Assembly (NCBI RefSeq): GCF_052857255.1
Contig: NC_135505.1
Span: 141,954,343-142,018,342 of the forward strand
Direction of reading: 5' to 3'
DNA from: Amblyomma americanum
Lineage: Eukaryota > Arthropoda > Arachnida > Ixodida > Ixodidae
Length of the DNA stretch: 64,000 nucleotides
In this document: positions 13,435-23,920 of the stretch, piece after piece
How positions within the stretch are numbered: the stretch's first letter is position 1
Layout of the letters: each line of letters opens with the position of its first letter
Program-made: the position numbers and the translations under genes
The notes under the pieces: generated by a model
What the model was told of the DNA's origin: nothing
The model's database searches: none
The model's input: the letters and a program-made list of their open reading frames with translations, nothing else

Positions 13435-14160
13435 CTCGAACTGACACGCGTACGGAAAAGCACGGCCTCTTCTTCTAACCTTCTGGAACGCCCGTCGCAG
13501 GCACCGCGGGAACTGGGAGCCGCTAATTTAGCCGAGGGCGTATGCTAATCGATTATCCTTCATCGATACGACGCAAAAACTGTCGATATGGCCAATCTGA
13601 AGGCGTCGTTGAACGTGGAAACCAGAGCAGACGCCGGGCGGCCAGCCATCGAGAGCAGACGACGCGCTGGCGAGGAGCGGACAAACCGGTGCGGGGGCGC
13701 TGCGGAGCAACGTCTAGAGCCAATGGAAGCGCGCGAAACGGGTCACGTGATTCTTTTTTTTTCGTTGGCTGACGCAAGGCGCTGGGCAAGTTGCACGCGA
13801 GCCCGCGCTGAGCTCGGCTTTCGGCTTCTGCTCGGTTTGAATGTCGCCGTGACTTCTTTTTCTTTTACTCGGAAACCGTCGCTCGCGGCGCTGCGCTGGG
13901 TCGTCGGCGCACTCCAGACATTACTACTACCCACACGAAAGAGCCGAGTCCAAACGCTTCCGCTTTCATTTTATCTGCTAGGCAAGGAGGCGGTTTCCGT
14001 TGTTTTTTTATGCTTTTTTTCTACCTTTAGTCTATCCTCGTGCTTCCTTTGTGCGCGTCTTCTGTGTCGGCTGAGGTTAAGGTCCGCGGCATCTCGTTGA
14101 CGTCACCGCGGTTTCGTGACGTGGGGCGCGATTCTTTAAGGCAATCGAAGCCAAGTCTAT
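13435..14160 (-). promoter_or_regulatory. Putative promoter and 5' region of the ChaC gene
   Basis: This is a GC- and CpG-rich stretch immediately upstream of the ChaC start codon. Recognisable sites are an ATCGATA sequence near 13563 (close to the arthropod DRE), CCAAT at 13720-13724, the palindromic E-box CACGTG at 13744-13749, and a consensus CRE TGACGTCA at 14098-14105. No TATA box stands out. A 170-codon plus-strand frame covers most of it (13588-14100), but its composition is biased and I recognise no domain. A divergent transcript is possible: GAG|GTTAAG near 14073 would be an acceptable plus-strand donor. The assignment as promoter rests on position and site content only. Confidence 0.5.
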
Positions 14161-14810
14161 GCAAATAAAGGGAAATGTTTTCCTTTGATGTTCTAGCTAA
14201 GAGGGTTAACGTTCTGAATCAAAACAAGTTGCTCTTAAAGACTTTCCGAACGTGTGACAAAAGCACGCTTGTGTGATGTGTGTTTCTCTTTGAGCGCATT
14301 TTTATGACTGCTTTGCCGTGTCGTTATCTCAAGAGGAGGAATCTAAGGTTGCTCGCACGCACGAGTTGTTGCCTCAAAGTTGCAACTTTGTTCCTTACGT
14401 TGTTCAATGTTGGCGAAAGTTACGAAACCTGGCGGCAGGGCAGTCGGATGTGAATTAAAAATTGCCAATAATCGGCAATCATGCCTCATGTTCGGAGGCA
14501 ACAAGATGTCAGCCTTTAGCTCACTATTTTAATTTCTTTTTCCGCCCAGTTAGCAGTCGTCACCCATTGCCTTGAAACATATTTTATTTTCTCAAGTTCG
14601 CGCACTCAAATATTCACTGCAACTAGAAGCGGCCCTGAGTGCCATACGGACGACAATATTGATTTTTCCTTTTTGATTTACAACATGGTCGGAATGGGCA
14701 AGCTTATTCACTAAACAAAAGTGGGCTGGTGATAGCAGCACTCAATACAGGTGCAAAATACATTTATCATACAATGTATAACGAACATGAAAGTTACTCG
14801 AAATTCTAAA
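14161..14810. other. No gene seen
   Basis: AT-richer sequence beyond the ChaC upstream region. No supported feature. Confidence 0.45.
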
Positions 14811-14932
14811 GCCCCATGTACTGTGCAATGCCAGTGCACGTTAAAGAACGGAGGTGGTCGAAATTTCCGGAGCCCTCCACTACAGCATCCCTCATAGCCT
14901 GAGTCGCTTTGGGACATGAAACTTACATAAAT
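14811..14932 (+). mobile_element. Ruka-like SINE, tail type 2, 5'-truncated
   Basis: It begins in the core ('gtactgtgcaatgccagtgc'), continues through 'gtggtcgaaatttccgg' and 'cctccactacagc', and ends 'gcctgagtcgctttggga' followed by an ATAAAT-like tail. The tRNA-like head is missing. Confidence 0.85.
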
Positions 14933-15778
14933 CTAAATCGAAAGTAGCTATAGGACAACCAGGAATGAACATATAAAGTATATATGCATAAAAATTACGT
15001 GCACGGCCATATTGAATCGTTTTCTTTTCCATCAAGCACATCATAATAGAACCTTTAAGGCTAGCTGTTTTCTGTTTCGTAGGTACATCGAGACACATGC
15101 CATGTTCGATATATGCTTTGGGTAGCTTAGTAAAAAGATATGGCACATGAATCGCCCGACAGAACTTCTGCCACCTGCGCGATCGGCGTGTAGGTTAGTT
15201 GCAATGCATTTCAACAGCCAGAGAAATCGGATTGGTTGCTATAAATTACACCGCATAACTACGTTTTCCTCTACTAGAACTCTCAAACCTACGCTTGAAT
15301 CTGGAAGCAACAGCTTCTAGCTAAAGTGTAAAAATGAACGAGAGTTAAAATTGATAGGCAATAACTGTGCGTACTAAATTGCAGTTTTGGGGGAGTTGGC
15401 TCCAGTGCATCTACTTAGGCCAGTGGTGGTGCACTGACACATGTGGCTTACTTTATTATGGGTGACATGAGCGCGAAAAATTTCCCATGCGAGCAGGTCA
15501 AAGTATTCTCTTTAAAACTGCTAATAGGTCAAAGTGTGGAACACAACTACCCGTGCAGTAGTTGCAATGCATGTGATTGCGGCAATTATTTTCCTTGAAA
15601 TCTTCACATAAAATGTTCCATTTCAGAGCATGTTTCTGAAGTCATTTACAGGCATTTAATGTCGCTAAAGTTTCAATTCCGAAGGAAAGGTTCTTCAAGT
15701 TGTATGATGGTTCTTGTTTTATGCAATTTTGAACGATTGTACACCGTACTAAAAAAATCGAACATGTCGCTGTTTTTA
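14933..15778. other. No gene seen
   Basis: AT-rich sequence without supported coding content. Confidence 0.45.
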
Positions 15779-16075
15779 CATCATCATCATCATCATCCAT
15801 GCTCACTTACACTGCATAAAAAGCCCCCCTGATTAATAATTCCAATTGGAGATGGCTGCCAGGGTGGCCAACTGCTGTTCCCGTGAGCGTATCCATTTCT
15901 TTAATCGACCTTCAATGATGCTGCCTAGTGGGTTGTGCCTTGACTACAGCATAGGTTCACTGGTCCTCTGCACTGTTCACAGGTATCCAGCGACACCATG
16001 CCTGATCCTGGCCATGTCGTCCAGTATAGGTCTTTGTTGTTGCTTGTCAACCGGTGAAGAATTATGACAGGACGG
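15779..16075 (-). mobile_element. Possible retroelement remnant with (ATG)n tail
   Basis: Read on the minus strand, broken coding-like stretches (for example DLYWTTWPGSGMVSLDTCEQC at about 15985-16047) end in (ATG)n at 15779-15798. A trinucleotide ATG tail is usual for RTE-type LINEs, while the CEQC-containing patch could also come from an integrase zinc region. The frame is broken and the identity is uncertain. Confidence 0.3.
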
Positions 16076-16514
16076 AATTGCGACTGTGGCACTCGCCGTC
16101 CGCAAGACGTCAGAGCTACTCTTCCACTAAGAAAATAAAACCGATACATTGCGTGATGATGTGCCGTGACACCGACACGCCATCACGAAGTACGAAAAAC
16201 AACAAGGTTCTAATCGACGCTGTGCAATAATAGCAGCCTTGAAAATCGAACTGATAGCACTGCTTAATGAAACGCATCAAAGCTAATATTGATTCGGGCA
16301 CAATCTTGCCTTTCACGCCCATAGCAAATGTCAACAAGGCAAACTTTTTCCGGGGAAACAAATTCGCTTGGTATTTGTTCGTTTTTTTTTCCTCGTATTT
16401 GGGGGCCCGAAGTAGACGCATTACAAGGGTCCCTTATGGGCTCGTGTCCGCTAATTACCGAGTTTCTCTAAATAGTCCTTATACTTCGAAGTTCGAGGAA
16501 CTAGCGTGCCGTTA

Positions 16515-16566
16515 ATGAGGTTGTGAGAGGGATGTACTCGGCTTGAGGCCCGAATAAATAAATAAT
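16515..16566 (+). mobile_element. CR1-like LINE, terminal 3' fragment
   Basis: 'ggatgtactcggcttgaggc' followed by 'ccgaataaataaataat' is the usual form of a CR1-type 3' terminus: a short GC-rich word then (AAAT)n. Nothing upstream resembles a LINE. Confidence 0.55.
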
Positions 16567-18220
16567 CAAGCAGCTGCCTAACTTTGCTCACTTATTGGAC
16601 AACGAAATAACTGCTAACCTATCTAACCCACTAACGCAGTAAAGTACTGGTTAAATTATGCTACAAGTGTTTATTGTTACCCAAGTGAATGAAACAATGC
16701 CGATTACTGGCGTGAGGTGACCTTAAGCAACCCTACACGGGCCCCAGAAGATGACAAGCGTGATCACTTCCAGTACTATTCGTGTTATTCTCTATCCTCG
16801 TGACGGAACACATGTGCGGCAGCGAATAATGAACTGGCGCGGTCAGCGTAAAGGACGAAATACAAGTGTTTAATTGCACACACTTTATTGTTGCGGTGAA
16901 GGAAATGGTGTACCGGACCTAAAATGCTACTTTGCATCACACCAGCACGACTGTGTTTGGAATGGTAAAGCTCATTCTTTGGAGCTCCTATATACTTGGA
17001 CGCGTGGGTTTGAAGGTACATCAAGCTTAATTCAAGGAATTTTCCACGAATACCTTTGAGTTCAAGAGCAGACAACTTCCTCATATGAGTTCACTAGCTT
17101 TGTCGCATACGTTTTTAAGAATTTGACTGAAATTCGAAAAGTGAGCTGCTGCTCCAAAACAATTGTAAGATTAGGTCTTTCTCCGCTACGAGTGCAGTTT
17201 CCGTCGATAAGCTTTCCCTAAAGCCATGTGTATTGGGCATCAGTATTTTACCTCGCTCACAAAGGCCCATGCAAGATTCGCTTGTATAAAACACATTCAG
17301 AAAGAAGCCAGCAGTCTTTGGGGCGGCGGAAGCAATAGAGGAATGCGACTTTTTATGCTGTTTTTATTAGGGCTTTTGTTGATAACAGGAAATTAAGGAA
17401 TTCCTTTAGACACGTGATAGTTTGGAAGAACACAGAAGAAAACTCAAGCAAATGCCACCGGCGGCATATGGTTGTATTTCCTTATTATTTCTTCTAAATT
17501 ATGTCGCATCTGAAAAAATTATCGTATTTAGTTTCTTTCCTGTAGAAAGACAGTAAAAATAGTATACAAAGTGTCATTCCCCCATGCCTACCATGGCCTC
17601 AAAAACAGCTCACCTCTTTCTAAATAAATTCTAAGCAGCCCATTTAAATACATTATTCCTGTCTGTTCTTTGCACGCAAAACGTCTTTCGTATTGTATTT
17701 TTAAATGTTTGTAATTTGCATGCAATCAATAAAAGCACGGTCCAATTTCATTAGAGCCTCGAAATATATGGAAATAAACTGACCCAAACATAGCCTGTAT
17801 GAGAGGCATGCTGTTTTGCAATTCGTCTTTCCCTGTTCCTTTCTTTATCTCTCAAAGGTGTTACCCCCTACGGCGGCTCTGTGATTTAGTGTTATAGCCT
17901 GCGTGCGAATCGTCGAAGAAGAGAACAAACGGTGGGCCAGGGTCGGCGATATAAAGGGGTGGAGGAAAACCAAGGCATTCCGAGTGACCTGGAACGTTTT
18001 TCGAAGCCTTGGCCCAGTCGCCGTATGCAGCGCAAATCTGGGTCAACAAGAAAAAAGGTACTGCCTCCCCCCCCTCCCCCCCCCCCCCCACCCCCAGGGC
18101 GAGTTCAAAGCCCGTGTCACCAAACCCGCTTCTAGTTCTTTGGCAGCGAACCAATCGTCCAGCGTGAGCAACTCCTTCGGCGCGAAGGTTGGAGGTGAAA
18201 TCGGGGTTGGCGGAAACGAT
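16567..18220. other. No gene seen; poly-C run
   Basis: Unique-looking, AT-rich to about 17850, then more G+C. A C-rich run at 18066-18095 produces long accidental proline frames. No domain is recognised. Confidence 0.45.
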
Positions 18221-18734
18221 CCCTTAGAAAAATGGTCTATAGACAGTCTGCAGACTTCTTATAGACTCTATTGCCTTCCTATAGATACTTATTTTTGTCT
18301 ATTGGTGCGGGGTTCGATCCCCAGTGGCGCCGGGTAGCCACCGGTGATACGTTTTGTACAACCTTCCCCTGGCCTGGTGCTCGGCTTAATCAGGGTGAAA
18401 TGCTTGAAAAATGGGTCTCTGACCCGACCTTGATCAAACGAAAAATACCTTGTGTCATCGCGCTCTTTGGCCGCCAGTGCCCTTGCGCCATAAAAATCCA
18501 CTATCATCACCATCATCATTATTATAAATTTTGTCTATTCATAATCTATAGACTGTCTATAGACAAAAGTCTACTAAAATTGTATGGTCATAAATCTAGA
18601 GATTGTCTATAGACTGTGTACAGGATTTGTATTGCCTATAGACTTCTCTAGGGTTTGTCTATAGAGAGTCTTTAGGCTTTATAGACAGAAGTCTACGCCA
18701 GTCTATAGACTGTCTAAATAAACTTTTGTCAGGG
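18221..18734 (+). mobile_element. GTCTATAGAC foldback MITE (copy 1, split by a SINE)
   Basis: The ends are 'cccttagaaaaatgg' and 'cttttgtcaggg', an imperfect terminal inverted repeat. The interior is built from variants of the palindrome GTCTATAGAC. Without the inserted SINE it is about 280 bp, the same length as the copies at 44005 and 45769, with which it aligns end to end. No coding capacity. Confidence 0.9.
18304..18528 (+). mobile_element. tRNA-derived SINE, third family, nested in the MITE
   Basis: It starts at the B-box ('ggggttcgatccccagt'), continues 'ggcctggtgctcggcttaat', 'cagggtgaaatgcttg' and 'gcccttgcgccataaaaatc', and ends in (CAT)n/(ATT)n. It is flanked by an 11-bp direct repeat TTTTGTCTATT at 18293-18303 and 18529-18539. 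The A-box part is missing relative to the copy at 30911. Confidence 0.92.
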
Positions 18735-20245
18735 AAAGGTTATAATTGTTTAATTCCCAACGAAAAAGCATCACAATGATGCACCGAACCAACCCTTTCC
18801 ATTCAGAGGCGATGAAACCAAAGTTCACCTAGGCCGCTGGTAGAGCCAAACATCGACACGAATTCTAAAAGAAAGGTTCAGGTTTAAATATGAAATGAAT
18901 TACAAATAACGCATTATTTGGTTCGACGAAGACAAGCACATAAATAATGATATAAATAAGAAGGCCCCAAAGTCGCATGATTTTAACGCGGTATTCAGCA
19001 GATAAATACTAATTTATTTTACAAAATACAAGGTGCAATAAAAAAAGGAATTAGGTGCAATATTTAGGAACAATAAAAACCAAGTAAAACTATAACACCT
19101 ATAATAGAACATACCTGAAGAAGCCAGAAACATGAACAAAGATTAAATGTAACTATCACACTCTTCGCTACAGCCGCAATCAAAGACCTGTAAAAAAGCA
19201 CCTCGTATGAGAATCAAAGTACAAAAGTCGATGTGCCAAAGTGAGTAATCAGCAAAAATCCCACATATTGGTATTTTGCGTGTCAAACAATAACGCCAGC
19301 AAAAAATAAAAAGTGTTCGTGATACCCAAACATAAAATTAAAAACAAAGAAAAGTAGTTAAATTAGATAGCGCTCAAGAATTAACTTATTGTTAGCAAAA
19401 CAAGGACAAATGGAACGCTATTTCGTAGTGAAATGCACGCTAAAGAACACTTTTTCTCAGTTTACTGAAAGCGCATGAGAGCAAAACATTTGTAGGAGAA
19501 GGAAATCTAATAGGGTGAATATCCTGTCAGAGGCTTCTGTCAATTAGAATTTATAGCGAAGCTGTATTGAAATAAATTTTAATAGATAATATATCGAACA
19601 TGCACTAACGAAGCAGTGGCACAGCTTTGTAAACGGAAAGACTATCACTAGTAATACGTACAGTTTTTTTCTGAATGGTTTGGAAGGCACAATATGACAT
19701 ATTTCGCCATAAGTAGCAATAAAGAACACGCTTCAAATTTTGTTCATATCCTGGAATGTCATTTTATTTTTATCGTCCGCAGTACGACCAGTAGAATCAG
19801 AGCGGTAGCGATGCCGAAAGGAGATTCAGAGGAACTTAAGAGCATCTTCAATGGACTCGCACTCTTTTATAAGTTTTGTAATGTAGACGGTTGGCCTCAA
19901 TAACTCTGGTTGCCCTAGTCACTAGACTTAAAAATCTCGCTCTGATTACAATAACCCTTTTGCTAACTCCTGCGGCGATTTCCTACCGAAAGCATTCCAG
20001 CGCATATCTTCTGCTATTATATTAAAGCCCAAGTTGAGCTAGCCATAAACTTCCTTCTGAACAAGCTTCCGCTCTAGCATTCCCTTTGGCATAGCCCGAA
20101 AGCAATGGTACTGGGATGTATATCGCTTCAGAGAAAACACTTTTACCTCGTTTATAACACCTAAAATATTGCATAAGAAGGAAACAACGCTTTGCAGGAC
20201 AATGGAAAAATAATGCTCCCAAAATTTTTGCCAGCCCCTCACAAA
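18735..20245. other. No gene seen; AT-rich
   Basis: Strongly AT-rich sequence with only short frames. Confidence 0.5.
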
Positions 20246-20312
20246 ACCCTTAGTGCTGAAACCCTCAGTGCTGAAACCCTCAGTGCTGAAGCCCTCAGTG
20301 CTGAAACCCTCA
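20246..20312. repeat. 15-bp tandem repeat, about 4.5 units
   Basis: The unit is 'ccctcagtgctgaaa', with single-base differences between units. It yields the repeating peptide FSTEG in a minus frame, which I treat as a by-product. Confidence 0.95.
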
Positions 20313-20477
20313 CGAGAGTGTTTACTTACAATGGCAGCTGGGTGACAGGTGGCTAATTTTCGAACACACATACCCCCCCTCCCAAACGCCTACAGCTTAC
20401 ATTCTTGGTTACAACATACTACAGCCACGCTTTTAACAAGAGATAAAGGCACTCACCGCTATCCATCTAAACTAATA

Positions 20478-22228
20478 CCCCTGTCACACGGGCACTTGTA
20501 AGGCCTTAGAAATTAAGGTCCTTTGCCCCAAAGGCGCGTGACGCGCATCTACACGGCAAAGCGTCGAGACCTTTGAGATAAAGGTCCGTAGCAATAAAGG
20601 CGGCCGTCAGCGGCCTTAAAGTTGCTTAAAGCCTGGACTCCATGTACGCGAAAGCTCACGCGAACGCGAAGGCGACGGCGGCAAGCGACGCCGTCGCGCG
20701 AAGCAAAATGCATGTGTCGCTTGCCGTGTCGCTCGGATCTGCACCCACAGAAAATTTCGCTCGTCGCCCGGAAGTCCCCCACGCGACTGGCCAATCGGAG
20801 CCCCCCAAAGCCGTTTCCGGTTTGCCCACGGTTTCTCACGGGTACATCTCACGAAAGTCTTGGTCATCGCCACCGTCGAGAAAATATTTGGTTTTGTAGC
20901 TGAGAGGCAGACCCGCACGATTTAAATAATTAAAACAATCTACTTGTTGGGTGCGGAGGGCTAACAGCATTTGGAGCGGGCTACGCGAGCGGGCGTACTG
21001 CAGGGAGAGATGCGTGTCGAGCCGCGGGTACCGGCGCTCGATCCACCGTGCCGCTGCGCTCCAACTGTGCAGAAACACTCGCGGCGCGCATTCTCAGTGG
21101 TATATTATAGTTTGCTCACTTACAGTCAGGTTGCGGTAACAGTTTTTGGGAGTGTTTTTACTAAGCCGGAGTGCACAGGCACCGAACGAAAGCACACCTC
21201 CCCCGTGAACCCGTGATGTGACTTCGTCTCCGCAAGCACGCCTTTGGCTATCTCCACTGCCGCTACACCGCTGCCGTAGAGGAAATATTCCTTTGGCCCT
21301 GACTATGAGGCACACTCACAAAATTTTAAGACAGAGAACAGGTTACGGGCGTGTTTCTAAGCTTGAGTGCGCAAAGCACGGAATCCGCTGCGCACGTCGC
21401 GGGTTCGCGTCGCCTGCCGCCTTCGCTTGCATGGAGGTTGCCCACAAGCGACAGAGCGAATGCCAGCCGTCGCCGCCGCCATCGCCTTCGCGTTCGCGTG
21501 AGTTTTCGCGTACATGGAGTCCAGGCTTAAAGGAGCAACCCAGACGGCAGCGCCAGCTAGCGAGCTCAAAGAATAAAAAAAAATGACGCAATTTTTAGTT
21601 TTGAAACCGTAAAAAAATATCTAATTTATCTTAATTAATGGTTAATTTTGCGTTACAGTGCAGTTAACCGTTGAGGAGGCTATGACTAAAGACATCCACA
21701 CTGCTAAGAAAGGACTTGAACGCTTTTCAGCAGCCGCATCGACACACACGTGCTTGCGCATCTCGCTTTGCTGTTTTTTCTTCGTTTGCTCTTTGTTGTG
21801 TGCGTGTTTTGAGTTTGCTTGTGTGCACAAAGACACGAGCAACAAAGCACGCTTCTCGAACATGACGAGGAGCCGAACGGAAAAGTGCGCCTACCGTGGT
21901 CGGACCGAGAACGATGAAAAAAAAAAAAAGAAACTGTTTCAAAATATTCGTTTCTCACCGTCAGAACGCTCGTTTATTATCGTGATAGCTACTTTTTCCA
22001 ACATAAACGAAAGCACTCTTAGCTGAAGTGCTACCGTCTGCTTTAATTTCATAATGTTACTGGCGCCGCTGCACACACAGCGGTGACTTTTGGCATTCAC
22101 GGAGGCCGCGTTCTAGCTCCTTTGGATTTGCCGTGTAGCAGCGTCGCTGCTCCTTTTCGGTTTTCCTCCTTTAGTGCAATAAGACAACTTTACGGCAAAG
22201 GCCGAGAAGAAGCCCCGTGTGACAGGGG
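20478..22228. mobile_element. DNA transposon with CCCCTGTCACACGGG ends, interrupted
   Basis: The left end CCCCTGTCACACGGG (20478-20492) is repeated inverted at the right end (22214-22228). TA dinucleotides flank both sides (20476-20477 and 22229-22230), in keeping with a TA target site. Removing the inner element at 20630-21526 leaves about 850 bp. I see no transposase, so this is a non-autonomous or internally deleted copy. Confidence 0.85.
20630..21526. mobile_element. Nested DNA element with about 48-bp terminal inverted repeats
   Basis: The ends 20631-20678 and 21479-21526 are inverted repeats of about 48 bp that begin 'gcctggactccatgtacgcg' and contain 'ctcacgcgaacgcgaaggcg'. TTAA borders both ends (20626-20629 and 21527-21530), which may be the target duplication. 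The interior is GC-rich and CpG-rich with several overlapping frames, none recognisable as a transposase. Confidence 0.85.
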
Positions 22229-22545
22229 TATAAGCAGGTTGTGAAGGTATGAAAAACGTACCAAGCACAACAGCTGTAAGAGACTGAAGCACACCAGATC
22301 CACCGAGGCTTTATCAAGGTGACTCAGGATGTCATGAATCCCCTGTGCGTCGTGCGGATCCCGGAATCTTTTATAGTGGAGCGGTCGCGACCACTCCTGT
22401 TTGTATAGCTGGGAGCAATTTTATGCACACGCGCTGCAGCGAGTTGTATTGCTCGCGACAGCATGACCGCGGCAAAGAGAGCGTAGTCATTCACTTGTAC
22501 TCTGCATCCCTGATCTGATAAGAGTACAAGTAGTTGCATTTGTAT
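22229..22545. other. No gene seen
   Basis: No supported feature between the transposon end and the trinucleotide array. Confidence 0.45.
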
Positions 22546-22690
22546 CAATCGTAGCAGTAGCAGGAGTAGCAGCACTATCAGTACTGGTAATGTAGTACAA
22601 GTGGTAACGATGGCAGTGCTGCTGCTGCTGGTGGTGGTGGTGGTGGTGGTGGTGGTGGTGGTGGTGGTGGTGGTGGTGGTGGTGGTGGTA
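22546..22690. repeat. Trinucleotide array, (GTA/GCA) then (GGT)n
   Basis: Imperfect GTAGCAGTAGTAG-type triplets lead into about 24 GGT units at 22617-22690. They create an accidental polyvaline plus frame and a polythreonine minus frame. Confidence 0.95.
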
Positions 22691-23289
22691 ATAGTCGCAG
22701 TAGCTATAGCGAAATTATCAGTAGTGGTGTTACGCGGCTTTCTGGAAGATGCAGGTAAGAAGCCGAGGCATGTCAACTGGTGTCAAAATGGGAACTGTCA
22801 CTGTCGCGTCCTGATGAAATAATTCTGTTTAGGCCAGCTTGAACTCTGAGACACGGACAAAGAGAGAAACAGGACACTACAGCAGCTACAATATAAAACT
22901 GTTATTTTTTGTTTGCATAACAACGTGAAAAATACGGAGGCTCGAAGGCCAAAATGTAACAACCGAGGTGTCTCAAAGACCATTGCTTTTATTTCATGGG
23001 CACGAAAGCGAGGATTGGGCTCCCATTCGTGGCAGCGGAATTTCTATAGCGGAGGACCTTGAAATGCCGCGAGATTTATTCAAAGAGTAGTGAAATATCG
23101 GTTCGTACTAATTAATTCCAAGTAATTGAAAGTAATGTCGATGCAGCTTTAGCAAATCATCTAAAACTCTTGGTTTCATCAGGCATCACCTTCGTCAATT
23201 AAGCTAACCATGCCATTAAACTTTTAGTATTCACTGCCCTCGTCCGTTCAAAAATATAACCCGCATCTTTAAATTTCGAATAGGCTTCA
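22691..23289. other. No gene seen
   Basis: No supported coding region or repeat. Confidence 0.45.
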
Positions 23290-23920
23290 AATGCACTTAA
23301 CAAACTAGAGTCGGTGCAGAATAAAGCAGCTAGATTTATAACTAGAATCTGTTCACATCATTATAGTATAACTGTCATCAAAGCATCGCGTAACTTCTCA
23401 CTATATTATCTGATTTTCACAGACTGTACCACAGCCATTCCTCATTCGCTACATGTTATATCAGCCCAGCACACTGTGTTAGCGCTGATTAACTCGTCAA
23501 AATTTAACCCATGTTTGCGCGTACCAACCTTTTCCTTTACCTGACGACTAAAGGTACCAACGTATCTTTCATCACACACCATTATTTTTCGCGATATATC
23601 TATGGAACAAGCTACCAGAAGACATCGTTTCCACATTAAACCATAAAGCCTTAGTTCTGAAAGTAAAGAGCTCCTTTAACATAAATTCCCTCTAGAAAGC
23701 GCCCATTTGTGCGTGTGATTGATTTTGAATTTTTTCTGGTCCTATTAACCAAATGTCTTTAATTCATCTAATTTATTGTGCTTTTGCATCTGTATTGTAT
23801 TTCTATGTTTTGGGTGCAATATTTGCTTCCTATGTAATCTTGCACCTCCCGACTTATGTAATGCCGGAAAAAGGCCTTTGGACTATATGCATGAAAAAAT
23901 CATGGGCCCTTCGCTATACG
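23290..23920 (+). mobile_element. CR1/Jockey-like LINE, C-terminus of ORF2 and 3' UTR (broken)
   Basis: This is the 3' end of a non-LTR retrotransposon. The plus frame reads LNKLESVQNKAARFITRIC near 23297-23353, the motif that follows the reverse transcriptase domain in this group. After at least one frameshift, a second frame reads YLWNKLPEDIVSTLNHKAL from 23597 and stops at TAG 23693-23695. W-N-x-L-P-x-D-I-V is a hallmark of the last residues of these ORF2 proteins. The following AT-rich stretch to about 23920, with 'ggaaaaaggcctttgg', looks like the 3' UTR. The polymerase and endonuclease regions are absent, so it is 5'-truncated and dead. Confidence 0.82.

Noticed and set aside
13588..14100. 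170-codon plus frame opposite the ChaC promoter
   Set aside because: No domain is recognised, the composition is CpG- and T-run-driven, and no clear splice structure supports it.
22324..22822. Polythreonine and polyvaline frames
   Set aside because: By-products of the GGT trinucleotide array.
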